DNA of 64,000 nucleotides. Source: Candidatus Poribacteria bacterium. Its GTDB lineage: Bacteria > Poribacteria > WGA-4E > WGA-3G. The position numbers and the translations under genes are program-made. This document shows positions 53,060 through 61,823 of the stretch, one piece after another (within the stretch, counting starts at the first letter, position 1; every line of letters starts with the position of its first letter). The notes below the pieces were generated by a model that was given only the letters and a program-made list of their open reading frames with translations, did no database searches and was not told where the DNA came from. The stretch covers positions 1 to 64,000 of the forward strand of contig JAPOQK010000034.1 in NCBI GenBank assembly GCA_026710795.1. The letters run 5' to 3'.

Positions 53060-53950
53060 GTGGAAATAATAATAAAAAATGTAACAGATTTTAACCTAAA
53101 ATATACTTTAGAATCTGGACAATCATTTAGATGGAATTGGGTAGATGATGCATATTTCGGTGTTGTTCAGAGGCAAATACTCAAAATCCAACAGAAAAAT
53201 GACACCTTAATCATACACAGTTCTTACGAACAAGATAAAACATCTTTCTTAACACATTTGCATCATTATCTTGATCTACATCGTGATTTGGCAAATATCT
53301 TGAATGCCGTCAATGTTGATGCATACATCGCTCGCGCAATTGATATGTTTTGGGGAATGCGTCTACTGAACCAAGAATTATGGGAAACCATAGCATCGTT
53401 TATTTTATCCCAAAACAACAACATAGCGCGTATTCGCAACATTATCCGAACTATTTCTCAGCGGTTCGGACAAAAATTGGAATATGAAGGTTACGTGGAT
53501 TACACTTTTCCCGATCCTAAAACACTTGCTGATGCAGGGAGAGATAAAATTTTTGACTGCGGTACTGGGTACCGCGCCAGTTATCTTTGGAACGCTGCCA
53601 ACAACGTTGCCAACGGAGAATTATCCCTTGACGCATTAAAACTGATGGAATACGGCTGTGCAAAACAAGAGTTAATGAAATTGAAAGGAGTCGGGGAAAA
53701 AGTAGCTGACTGCATCTGTCTGTTTTCGCTCGGACATCAACAAGCATTACCAATTGATGTCTGGATTAAACGGATTTTTGAGCGAGTTTACCTACGTAAA
53801 CGTGCAAAACCACAAGAAATACAAGATTTTGCAAAAAACTATTTCGGAGAATTTGTAGGTTACGCACAACAATATCTATTTCACTATGCACAACAACAAC
53901 CTGACTGGGATAATGGAGACCATCTAACTTTAAGCTTCAAACATAAATAA
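53060..53950 (+). CDS. 8-oxoguanine DNA glycosylase (OGG1/AlkA superfamily)
   Basis: 296 aa. An N-terminal domain (LESGQSFRWNW) precedes the helix-hairpin-helix GPD motif LKGVGEKVADCICLFSLGHQQALPIDVWIKRI. K214 is the catalytic lysine and D233 the conserved aspartate, in the same KVADCICL/PxDVW setting as OGG1. It excises oxidised guanine and nicks by its lyase activity. SILSQNN in human OGG1 corresponds to SFILSQNNN here. Start is GTG because an in-frame TGA lies two codons upstream. There is no SD, consistent with a leaderless mRNA. Confidence 0.88.
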   Translation: MEIIIKNVTDFNLKYTLESGQSFRWNWVDDAYFGVVQRQILKIQQKNDTLIIHSSYEQDKTSFLTHLHHYLDLHRDLANILNAVNVDAYIARAIDMFWGMRLLNQELWETIASFILSQNNNIARIRNIIRTISQRFGQKLEYEGYVDYTFPDPKTLADAGRDKIFDCGTGYRASYLWNAANNVANGELSLDALKLMEYGCAKQELMKLKGVGEKVADCICLFSLGHQQALPIDVWIKRIFERVYLRKRAKPQEIQDFAKNYFGEFVGYAQQYLFHYAQQQPDWDNGDHLTLSFKHK

Positions 53951-54064
53951 TTTGAATATAGTTTCTTGCAATTTTTGCCACACATAATAAGAATATTAAG
54001 AGATGTGTTGAATAAATTGGATAATTCAGAAATACAATAAACTATATATGATTAGGAGGATTCA

Positions 54065-54421
54065 ATGTCCGAAACAACTGGGAAAAACGTAGTAACTCTT
54101 TTGGAAGAACGTGTTGACCTTGCCATCTCAACCGTCAAAAGATTAAGAGATGAAAAACTCGAACTTGAAGCTGAAATCGCACGCCTTAACAGCGATGTCA
54201 TACAACGCGAAGCAAGAATTCAAGAGTTGGAAACTCTCAATAATGAAATGCGTGAAGCATCAGAACTCGCTCGATTAGCAACCGAAGAAGAACGTTCTGA
54301 TATTAGAAAGCAGCTTGAAGAGTTAATGGATGGTCTTGCTGAACCAGATGCAACATCAGAAAACTCTGGTGAATCACCTACAAATACTGAAGCTGAAGTA
54401 GAATTTACCGCGAATGATTAA
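54065..54421 (+). CDS. Small coiled-coil protein
   Basis: 118 aa. Residues about 8-90 form a continuous coiled coil (LLEERVDLAISTVKRLRDEKLELEAEI, IQELETLNNEMREA), followed by an acidic Ser/Thr-rich tail. It resembles the small coiled-coil cell-division proteins (ZapB type) but no motif is diagnostic. AGGAGG lies just before the ATG. The 179-base spacer after it may hold a structured RNA. Zap-type genes often precede 6S RNA in other bacteria. Confidence 0.6.
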   Translation: MSETTGKNVVTLLEERVDLAISTVKRLRDEKLELEAEIARLNSDVIQREARIQELETLNNEMREASELARLATEEERSDIRKQLEELMDGLAEPDATSENSGESPTNTEAEVEFTAND

Positions 54422-54600
54422 CATCCTTCGGTCAAATCCCACGCTTTACCTTACGGGATGCAGACGGCTAATATGTGCAGGGGTGGAACGACAGTAAAAC
54501 GTTTATTTTCTTTAAAAACGAACGCAGTTGTGAAGAAACCGAAACCCCTACTTTTAGGTAATGGGCGGTATCACGAGGTGTACTCAAAAATCATACATAC
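54422..54600 (+). ncRNA. Candidate structured RNA (6S RNA possible)
   Basis: Pairing blocks are present: AGGGGT (54479-54484) with ACCCCT (54544-54549), ATCCC (54436-54440) with GGGAT (54455-54459), and CGTTT (54500-54504) with AAACG (54516-54520). The spacer is GC-richer than other spacers here, lacks a gene and follows a Zap-like gene, the usual place of ssrS. I could not trace the full closing stem and bubble of 6S RNA. Confidence 0.3.
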
Positions 54601-55731
54601 GTGCGTGTATTAGTACTTTCTCACTCTTATATAATGAAACCGTATCGGAGAAAGTTTAATCTCATCGCAGCAATGCCAGATGTTACAATGCGGGTTGTTA
54701 CTCCTGAACGCTGGTACGAAAGTTTCCAAGAAATTAACTTCGAACCAGAATCTGACATTCACTGCGAGGAGATAGCTTGTCCTATACGGTTTTCTGGTTA
54801 TGGTAGTCGGTTTTATTATCGACGGGGCATAACACAACACTTCAAAATCTTCCAACCCGATATTATCCACCTTGAAGAGGAAGCATGGAGCATAAATGCA
54901 TTGCAAACTGTCCGGTTGAAGCGAAAGTATTCCACAGATAGCAAATTCATTTTCCGAACATCTTTGAGCATTCCTTCAAAACAACGTTTTGGTCCGCTAC
55001 CTGTTTGGATTGAAAAACGTGTATTTCGTGAAACTGATATTGCCTTCCCTCTCAGTGAAAATGCAGGTAAAATCCTGAAACAAAGAGGATATCATGGAGA
55101 ACAGATTCCCTTTCCAAACGGGGTTGATATATCACTATTTCAAAAACAGGATATGCCACAACTGAAGAAATCACTCAAAATTGCCGACAGTTTCGTTATC
55201 GGTTATGTTGGTAGGTTAATTCAGATGAAGGGAATTGATACACTCATTGAAGCAGCAGCAATGTTGAACTTCCCCTTCAAACTTCTAATCGTTGGTAGCG
55301 GTGAAGATAAACCATTTTACAAAGAATTGGCTGCAAAACATCGTATAACAGAAAACATTGTCTGGATAGATGCCGTTCCACCCGAAGAAGTCCCCAATTA
55401 CATCAACTGTATGGATACATTGGTATTACCATCACGCACAACACCAGATTGGGTAGAATTTTTCGGTAGAGTGCTAATTGAGGGAATGGCATGTGAGGTG
55501 CCTGTCATCGGATCAGATTCAGGTGAAATCCCACATGTAATTGGTGATGCCGGTCTAATCTTTCCTGAAGGCGATATCCCAACTTTAGCAGAAAGGATAA
55601 AACAGATCGCATCCGATCCAACGCTTTATCAAAACCTACAAAAACTAGGTCTGGTAAGAGTACAGAATTTTACATGGGAAACAATTGCACAACGTACTTA
55701 CGAAGTGTATCAGCAACTATTATCATCTTGA
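54601..55731 (+). CDS. Glycosyltransferase family 4
   Basis: 376 aa. The N-terminal MRVLVLSHSYIMKPYRRK is the usual GT4 opening. The C-terminal half has the GT4 signature: VIGYVGRLIQMKGIDTLIEAAA, LLIVGSGEDKPFYKEL, then LPSRTTPDWVEFFGRVLIEGMACEVPVIGSDSGEIPHVIGDAGLIF with the EFFGRVLIE nucleotide-sugar-binding Glu. It transfers a sugar, probably to a surface polysaccharide or lipid. Start is GTG with no clear SD. It is followed by tRNA-Leu on the opposite strand. Confidence 0.88.
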   Translation: MRVLVLSHSYIMKPYRRKFNLIAAMPDVTMRVVTPERWYESFQEINFEPESDIHCEEIACPIRFSGYGSRFYYRRGITQHFKIFQPDIIHLEEEAWSINALQTVRLKRKYSTDSKFIFRTSLSIPSKQRFGPLPVWIEKRVFRETDIAFPLSENAGKILKQRGYHGEQIPFPNGVDISLFQKQDMPQLKKSLKIADSFVIGYVGRLIQMKGIDTLIEAAAMLNFPFKLLIVGSGEDKPFYKELAAKHRITENIVWIDAVPPEEVPNYINCMDTLVLPSRTTPDWVEFFGRVLIEGMACEVPVIGSDSGEIPHVIGDAGLIFPEGDIPTLAERIKQIASDPTLYQNLQKLGLVRVQNFTWETIAQRTYEVYQQLLSS

Positions 55732-55772
55732 GAAAGTAAAAAATAAATGATTTATATTTGGAAAGAATTGAA

Positions 55773-55856
55773 TGCCCCCGACTGGACTCGAACCAGCATG
55801 CCAACTAAGGCACAGGTCCTTAACCTGCTGTGTATACCAAATTCCACCACAGGGGC
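55773..55856 (-). tRNA. trnL: tRNA-Leu (AAG)
   Basis: Acceptor GCCCCTG pairs with CGGGGGC. The anticodon loop TTAAGGA carries AAG. The long variable arm is class II. 84 bases. Confidence 0.9.
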
Positions 55857-56009
55857 AATTTAACGGTATTAATTATACTTCACAACAATCAAAATGTCAA
55901 ATTAATCAAAATAGAACCATATTAAAGAAAATACTTGTTTTTCTAAACACTTTTTGGCATACTTATGGACTAATATCAATAGAAAATTGAACATAGGAAC
56001 GAAAAACGG

Positions 56010-58949
56010 ATGCAGAAATCTGACCCAGAATTACAAATTACGCTCACCAATGAACTTGATGGAGAAGTACGCTTTGACGCATACTCAAAAGCTCTTTATA
56101 GCACGGATGCAAGCCTTTACCAAATCGAACCTATAGGGGTTGTAGTTCCAAAACATAAACAAGATGTAATCACAACCATAAAGATCGCTTCAGAACACAA
56201 AATACCGATACTCCCCAGAGGTGGTGGAACAAGTTTAGCAGGACAATGTGTTGGGCAAGCGATCGTCTTGGATATGTCTAAGTTCATGAACCAACTTATT
56301 GAGGTTAACGTTGATGAACACTGGGCACGAGTCCAACCGGGAATCGTTCTTGACGAATTAAATCACCAACTCAAACCACACGGTCTCATGTATGCCCCAG
56401 ATGTGGCAACAAGCAGTCGCGCGAACGTCGGTGGCACCATCGGGAATAACTCCGCAGGTTCTCATTCTCTTATCTATGGGAAAACAATTGACCATGTAAT
56501 GTCGTTGGACCTTGTCCTTGCCAACGGTGATGAAATAACCGCCGCCCCTTTATCCTTTACAGAAGTTGCAACCAAAAAAGACGGAAAATCCTTAGAAGCA
56601 AACATATATCGTGAACTTTGCAGAATCTGTGCTGAAAATACTGATGAAATACGTAAACAATATCCAAGAATATTACGTAGAGTCGCAGGTTACAACCTTG
56701 ATGAATACATCGCAGATGCTGGTTCAAAGGAGGTAACACCGTATCGTAGAGACGGATGCGATGCACACCGTCCATTCAGTTTAGCAAAGATCGTTGTCGG
56801 ATCAGAAGGAACACTCGCAACAATCGTTGAGACAAAAGTCAATTTAGTTCCCGTCCCAAAAATGACCTGCCTATGTGTCGTTCATTTTAACTCTCTTATT
56901 GCATCCATGGAAGCAATGCAACCAATCTTAGATTGCAACCCCACTGCTGTTGAACTAATAGATAAAACTATACTTGATATGGCACGCGGGTCAATTGAGT
57001 TTTCACGACTCACGAGTTTTATTCAAGGTGAACCAGAAGCACTCCTTGCAGTGGAATTTTATGGTGAAAATGAAGATGAATTGCACCAACAAATAAACCA
57101 TCTTGAAAACACTTTGAAAAATGCTGGATTCGGTTATGCTGTTGTTCGTTGCTTTACTGCAGAAGAAAAAGCAAAAGTTTGGGAAACACGTAAGGCAGGA
57201 CTCGGATTGCTTATGGGAATGAAAGGTGATGCAAAACCGATCGGATTTGTTGAAGATGCAGCTGTCGCAATTGAACATCTACCTGAATATGTCCGACGAT
57301 TCGACGAAATTGTCACCAGACATGATACCACAGCATCCTACTATGCACACGCAAGCGTCGGATTACTACATAACCGTCCAATTATCAATCTGAAATCCGA
57401 AAACGATATCAAAAAGATGCATAACATTGCTCGTGAGGTACGAGATCTACTGATGGAACTCGGTGGGGCAATGAGTGGAGAACACGGGGATGGACTGGTC
57501 CGAAGTGAATGGATTGAGAGTATGTTCGGACCCAAAATCTATCAAGCACTCCGAGAGGTGAAAAATGCTTTCGACCCCGACGGTATTATGAATCCTGGAA
57601 AAATCATTGACCCACCACCAATGACTGAAAACCTACGATTCGGAACTCAATATAATACTATTAAAATTGATACCTATTTTGACTACTCTGCACAAGATGG
57701 ATTCGGAAGGGCAATTGAAATGTGCAACGGGGTCGGCGCATGTCGTAAAACCCTCACCGGCACAATGTGTCCATCATTTATCGCAACGCGAGAAGAGGAA
57801 CACTCAACACGTGGACGCGCAAATGCACTTCGCTCGGTTCTCTCCGGCACATTGCCACACACAGATTTCACAAGCGACAGACTCTACGATGTCCTCGATT
57901 TGTGCCTCGGTTGTAAAGCATGTAAAGCAGAATGTCCATCAAATGTGGATATGGCAAAAATAAAATATGAATTGCTGGCACACTACCGCAAAGCAAACGG
58001 TCTCCCATTACAGAATCGACTTTTCGGAGAAATTGGTTCACTTGCTGTATTAGGATCAGCATTCGCACCTATCTCAAATTGGGCAACAAATAATCTGCTT
58101 TCAAAGTGGATAGCGGAAAAACTTATCGGCGTTGATCGTCGCAGAGATATGCCTACCTTTGTACACAAACCTTTCGAAAAATGGTTCAGAAAACGAAAAT
58201 CGCCACTAACTTCTGATAAAAAAGTCGTCCTGTTTCACGACACATTTATGAATTACAGTGAACCACATATCGGTAAGGCAGCAGTCCACGTTTTAGAATC
58301 CGCTGGATATGAAGTCATCCTTCCCACGAAACAGTGTTGTGGAAGACCGCTAATCTCTGAGGGTATGCTTGACAAAGCAATTGAAAACGCAAATTACAAT
58401 ATAGAACAACTCCATTATTTTACTGAAAATAATATACCGATTGTAAGTTGCGAACCAAGCTGCACCTCTGCCATAACTGACGATTACGTAGACCTTATCA
58501 ACACGAATAAAGCAAAGCAAGTCGCAGAAAACACCTACTCTTTGGAAGAATTTTTACTACAATTAAATGAAAAGGATGAACTTTCACTTACATTTGGAAC
58601 AGAACCACGCGACATTTTGCTGCACGGACACTGCCATCAGAGAGCACTGGACGGGATACAACCCGTACAAAAAATGCTTGAACTTCCTCAAGCACATAAC
58701 GTCACAGTTATTGATTCCAGTTGTTGTGGTATGGCAGGTTCATTCGGTTATGAAAAATCACACTACCAACTTTCTATGGATATCGGAGAACTCCGCCTAT
58801 TCCCAACTATACGTGAGAAATCTGGGGAATTTACGCTGACTGCATCAGGATTTTCCTGTCGACATCAACTTGAACATGGCACAGGTATTCTACCAAAACA
58901 CCCAATTCAAGTCCTAAGTGAAGCAATATCGTCAAATACCGACTTGTAA
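56010..58949 (+). CDS. Fused FAD-linked oxidase and Fe-S oxidoreductase (GlcD/D-lactate dehydrogenase type)
   Basis: 979 aa. The N-terminal half is a PCMH-type FAD domain (ILPRGGGTSLAGQCVG, SRANVGGTIGNNSAGSHSLIYG) followed by the FAD-oxidase C domain (HGDG at the end of GAMSGEHGDGLVRSEW). Then come 4Fe-4S motifs: CNGVGACRKTLTGTMCP from C572 and CLGCKACKAECP from C632. Last are two cysteine-rich CCG domains (KQCCGRPL near 775; SSCCGMAGSFG near 905). It combines GlcD/Dld with a GlcF-like partner in one chain, oxidising a 2-hydroxyacid such as glycolate or D-lactate and passing electrons to quinone. The next gene is 27 bases on. Confidence 0.88.
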   Translation: MQKSDPELQITLTNELDGEVRFDAYSKALYSTDASLYQIEPIGVVVPKHKQDVITTIKIASEHKIPILPRGGGTSLAGQCVGQAIVLDMSKFMNQLIEVNVDEHWARVQPGIVLDELNHQLKPHGLMYAPDVATSSRANVGGTIGNNSAGSHSLIYGKTIDHVMSLDLVLANGDEITAAPLSFTEVATKKDGKSLEANIYRELCRICAENTDEIRKQYPRILRRVAGYNLDEYIADAGSKEVTPYRRDGCDAHRPFSLAKIVVGSEGTLATIVETKVNLVPVPKMTCLCVVHFNSLIASMEAMQPILDCNPTAVELIDKTILDMARGSIEFSRLTSFIQGEPEALLAVEFYGENEDELHQQINHLENTLKNAGFGYAVVRCFTAEEKAKVWETRKAGLGLLMGMKGDAKPIGFVEDAAVAIEHLPEYVRRFDEIVTRHDTTASYYAHASVGLLHNRPIINLKSENDIKKMHNIAREVRDLLMELGGAMSGEHGDGLVRSEWIESMFGPKIYQALREVKNAFDPDGIMNPGKIIDPPPMTENLRFGTQYNTIKIDTYFDYSAQDGFGRAIEMCNGVGACRKTLTGTMCPSFIATREEEHSTRGRANALRSVLSGTLPHTDFTSDRLYDVLDLCLGCKACKAECPSNVDMAKIKYELLAHYRKANGLPLQNRLFGEIGSLAVLGSAFAPISNWATNNLLSKWIAEKLIGVDRRRDMPTFVHKPFEKWFRKRKSPLTSDKKVVLFHDTFMNYSEPHIGKAAVHVLESAGYEVILPTKQCCGRPLISEGMLDKAIENANYNIEQLHYFTENNIPIVSCEPSCTSAITDDYVDLINTNKAKQVAENTYSLEEFLLQLNEKDELSLTFGTEPRDILLHGHCHQRALDGIQPVQKMLELPQAHNVTVIDSSCCGMAGSFGYEKSHYQLSMDIGELRLFPTIREKSGEFTLTASGFSCRHQLEHGTGILPKHPIQVLSEAISSNTDL

Positions 58950-58976
58950 ACATGTGCCTTCGTGAGGAAAACAGAA

Positions 58977-60422
58977 ATGTCAAAATTATATGAACCACTT
59001 GACGACTTTAAAACCGTTGATTTACCAGAAAAACAACTGCCTTTTTGGAAAATAGCAGGTCCTGGCGCAATCTTAGTCGGACTATCTATTGGGGCAGGGG
59101 AAATTGTGATATGGCCCCGTATCGCTGCAGAATACGGTTCAAGCATGGTCTGGGCTGCTGTCCTCGGTGTCTTCCTCCAACTTTGGATAAATTTTGAGGT
59201 AGGTAGATGGACAATAGCAACTGGTGAAACCGTTTTTACTGGATATAGCCGTATTTGGCGCGGTTTCGCACCGTTGTTTATTCTCCTTATCGTTGTTGGA
59301 TGGATCGCTCCAGGATGGGCAAGAGAATCAGGGGCAGCTCTAAAAGCTCTCATCTTTAACCCAAAATGGCAAGCAGACAACTTCTTGGGTTCAGATACCT
59401 TTTGGACTATAATTACATTCGCCGCAGCTTCCCTAATTCTATTCGGTCCAAAATTAGTATATAAATCTGTCGAAAACACTGTTGAGGTCCTTGTCGCTGT
59501 TGTCACAATCGGACTGATACTGGTCGCTATCATGGTCGGTTCTCTGGATAAATGGAAAGAATTAGGAGCAGGTATAATAAATATTGGACACAAAGACCCT
59601 AATATGTCTGTGAAAGACCTATTTATCGCGCTTGTATTCGCAGGCGCAGGAGGAACTGCAAACCTATTTTATACGTTCTACCTTCGTGACAAAAACATCG
59701 GGATGGGAGCACGCATTCCTGGACTACGAAATCCCCTACGTGAACGCACTGAGAAAGTCCCTGCAACTGGTTTTCTCTTCGAAGAAACTGAGGAAAACAA
59801 GAACCGTTTCGCTGATTGGTGGGGTTACATAAAACGCGACCAAATACTTTTTTTCTGGGCACTCAATACCTTCACAATTCTACTATTTATTTTCGGGGCT
59901 CTCGCTGTATTACATCCCGAAGGTATCGTCCCTGATAAAAGCCAACTCATCTTTGACGAGGCGGACATATTAGGTAGGAGTTTCGGGGAATTTGGAAGAC
60001 GAATCTTCCTGATGGTTGGTGTTGCTACACTTTTCGGAACTCAGCTCGCACTCCTTGACGGAGTCGGACGTTCTATCTCAGATATTATCTACACTAACTT
60101 TAAAGGCGCACAGAAACGCTCATTGAGTTGGTGGTACCTTCTCATAGTAGGTATCTGGATTGTCGCAGGAATTGCAATTACTTATGTCATGGAACAACTA
60201 AATGTTAGTGGACTCGGATTTCTATTCAGTGCAGCATATATGGGTGGTTTTGCTATGGCACTCTACGTCCCGCTTACGCTCTATATGAACCGTCGTTTCT
60301 TGCCAAGTTTTGCAAAACCTAAAGCAATTTCAACTATAATGATGTTGATTGCATCTGCCGTTTACATTGGGTTTGCTGTTTCAAGTATAATATGGGAAAT
60401 AAAACGACTATTTGGAGGTTAA
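58977..60422 (+). CDS. Nramp-like multi-pass transporter without metal ligands
   Basis: 481 aa with about eleven hydrophobic helices. It begins with the Nramp-type first helix: GPGAILVGLSIGAGEIVIWP. In true Nramp proteins this helix has DPGN and helix 6 has MPHN; here they read SIGAGE and AGGTANLFYTFYL. Metal-binding Asp, Asn and Met are therefore absent. The long hydrophilic loop (RNPLRERTEKVPATG) is unusual. GAGGA precedes this ATG by 8 bases; a GTG at 58962 is in frame. Between the FAD/Fe-S oxidoreductase and a PhyH gene, it may carry an organic substrate. Confidence 0.75.
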   Translation: MSKLYEPLDDFKTVDLPEKQLPFWKIAGPGAILVGLSIGAGEIVIWPRIAAEYGSSMVWAAVLGVFLQLWINFEVGRWTIATGETVFTGYSRIWRGFAPLFILLIVVGWIAPGWARESGAALKALIFNPKWQADNFLGSDTFWTIITFAAASLILFGPKLVYKSVENTVEVLVAVVTIGLILVAIMVGSLDKWKELGAGIINIGHKDPNMSVKDLFIALVFAGAGGTANLFYTFYLRDKNIGMGARIPGLRNPLRERTEKVPATGFLFEETEENKNRFADWWGYIKRDQILFFWALNTFTILLFIFGALAVLHPEGIVPDKSQLIFDEADILGRSFGEFGRRIFLMVGVATLFGTQLALLDGVGRSISDIIYTNFKGAQKRSLSWWYLLIVGIWIVAGIAITYVMEQLNVSGLGFLFSAAYMGGFAMALYVPLTLYMNRRFLPSFAKPKAISTIMMLIASAVYIGFAVSSIIWEIKRLFGG

Positions 60423-60423
60423 A

Positions 60424-61245
60424 ATGGATAAGAATGATCAGAAATCCTTTTTTGAGAAGGAAGGCTATCTCGTTGTTGAAAACATATTATCACCTGCAGA
60501 AATAGGTGAATGTCAAGCAGAAATTAAACTGCTACATCAGTTCGCAGCAGGTCAGGCATCGGATTCTGATAAAGAAAGAGCTGATGTCGCACGCAGACAC
60601 GTACAGCAAGAACCTTTTGCTAAAGACAAAACACAAGGGGACAGATTACCTGTGCTGCGAAAAGCAGAAAACACTCGACAATACTCTGAGGTGTTTAAAA
60701 ACTTAGCACAAAACCCCAACCTTGTCGCTGTTCTTCAAAACCTAATCGGAGATGATCTACTACTCTTTAGAAGCACTTTAATGTTTAAACCAGCATTTCA
60801 CGGTTCATCACATGGACTACACCAAGACTCCGCATATTGGCCCATGGAACCACCGAGATTAGTTACGGTCAGCATCTCACTGAACGATGCTACACCTGAG
60901 AACGGTTGTTTCAAAGTCGTTCCGCGTAGTCATTTATGGGGTGTTCAAGAGTGGGGTGGAATCGCTCGGGAACAAGATGCAGAACTCACCGATCGCGAAG
61001 ATGTCGCAAAACAGCAGATGGATGTTCCATTGTCTGCTGGCAGTGCTCTGTTTTTCCATAGTCTCATGGTACACGGTTCAGGTCCAAACGCTTCACCTAA
61101 TCCAAGAAACACAGCACTCTACGCATATTTTTCACCTGAAGTCAGGTATGTTACCAAAGATGGAAAAGGTGAACGCACATTCCCTGTCGTAGCAGGACTA
61201 AACGGGCAAACAGTGATGAAGTTCACCGCACAAAAAGCATCTTAA
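60424..61245 (+). CDS. PhyH family Fe(II)/2-oxoglutarate oxygenase
   Basis: 273 aa. H133-x-D135 (GLHQDSAYW) and H217 (LMVHGSG) are the iron ligands. VPRSHLWG at about 166 is the family turn. GGAGG lies 5 bases before this ATG. It starts one base after the transporter stop, so the two are very likely translated together and act on the same compound. Confidence 0.86.
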   Translation: MDKNDQKSFFEKEGYLVVENILSPAEIGECQAEIKLLHQFAAGQASDSDKERADVARRHVQQEPFAKDKTQGDRLPVLRKAENTRQYSEVFKNLAQNPNLVAVLQNLIGDDLLLFRSTLMFKPAFHGSSHGLHQDSAYWPMEPPRLVTVSISLNDATPENGCFKVVPRSHLWGVQEWGGIAREQDAELTDREDVAKQQMDVPLSAGSALFFHSLMVHGSGPNASPNPRNTALYAYFSPEVRYVTKDGKGERTFPVVAGLNGQTVMKFTAQKAS

Positions 61246-61819
61246 ATGCTTATACCTTGTATGGATATTTAGCACCAGAGTGGCGAAAGGTATATATTAC
61301 CTGTATTACACCAAAATCAAAGCCCAGAGTGGCGAAAGGTATATAGTACTGTATTACACCAAAATCAAAGCCCCAGAGGGGCGAAAGGTGTATAAGATAC
61401 ACAAAGGGTTTTTCACTGCACGAATATTTCTGTCATAAGTTGTTCTAATGTGATATAATCTCTATAGAAAATCTAACATAATCTGTTGGTGAGGTCTTCC
61501 TGTTTTGTTTGTGCGTTTTGTCTCTGTCCTTTTTCTGAGCAATCCTCGTTAAATCAGGTGGAATAAAGATAGCAGATACACTATAGACACATAAACAAAC
61601 AAAAGAACGCAACTGATATTGTCGCGGTAAGCTCTACTGAGACATAAAACGCTTGTGGACACAACATCAGACTTGTTTAGACAAGCAGTTGTGGATGAAG
61701 CAAGAAATAAGTAGATAAGCATAGATTTCTATAGATTATCATAAATCTTATAGAGCGGTTCTCATTATGAAAGCATTTGTAGTCGCGCAATTTATCGCCT
61801 CTCTTAAATTAGGAAATAC
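61246..61819. other. Intergenic region with repeats and a small upstream frame
   Basis: No ordinary gene. It holds three ~49-base repeats (61271-61396), a hairpin TCTATAGATT/AATCTTATAGA (61728-61754) and an 18-codon frame overlapping the SDR start. Confidence 0.6.
61271..61396 (+). repeat. Three ~49-bp tandem repeats with GCGAAAGGTRTATA core
   Basis: AGCACCAGAGTGGCGAAAGG (61271), AGCCCAGAGTGGCGAAAGGT (61321) and AGCCCCAGAGGGGCGAAAGG (61369), separated by nearly identical CTGTATTACACCAAAATCAA. The same core is at 13835-13956. The repeated spacers argue against CRISPR. Confidence 0.75.
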
Positions 61820-61823
61820 ATGA
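61767..61823 (+). CDS. Possible 18-codon upstream peptide
   Basis: ATG at 61767 encodes MKAFVVAQFIASLKLGNT and stops with a TGA overlapping the SDR ATG as ATGA. It could be a leader peptide coupling translation to the SDR. The ribosome site is weak. Confidence 0.25.
   Translation: MKAFVVAQFIASLKLGNT

Noticed and set aside
54422-54600. SRP RNA or tmRNA in the spacer
   Set aside because: Neither the GGAAGG...AGCAGCC loop of SRP RNA nor tmRNA ends are present.
58907-59593. 228-codon minus-strand frame opposite the Nramp-like gene
   Set aside because: It opposes a clear membrane protein frame, shows no motif and has no ribosome site.
61271-61396. Evenly spaced repeats looking like a small CRISPR array
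   Set aside because: The spacers between repeats are nearly identical, only three units are present, and no cas gene is nearby.
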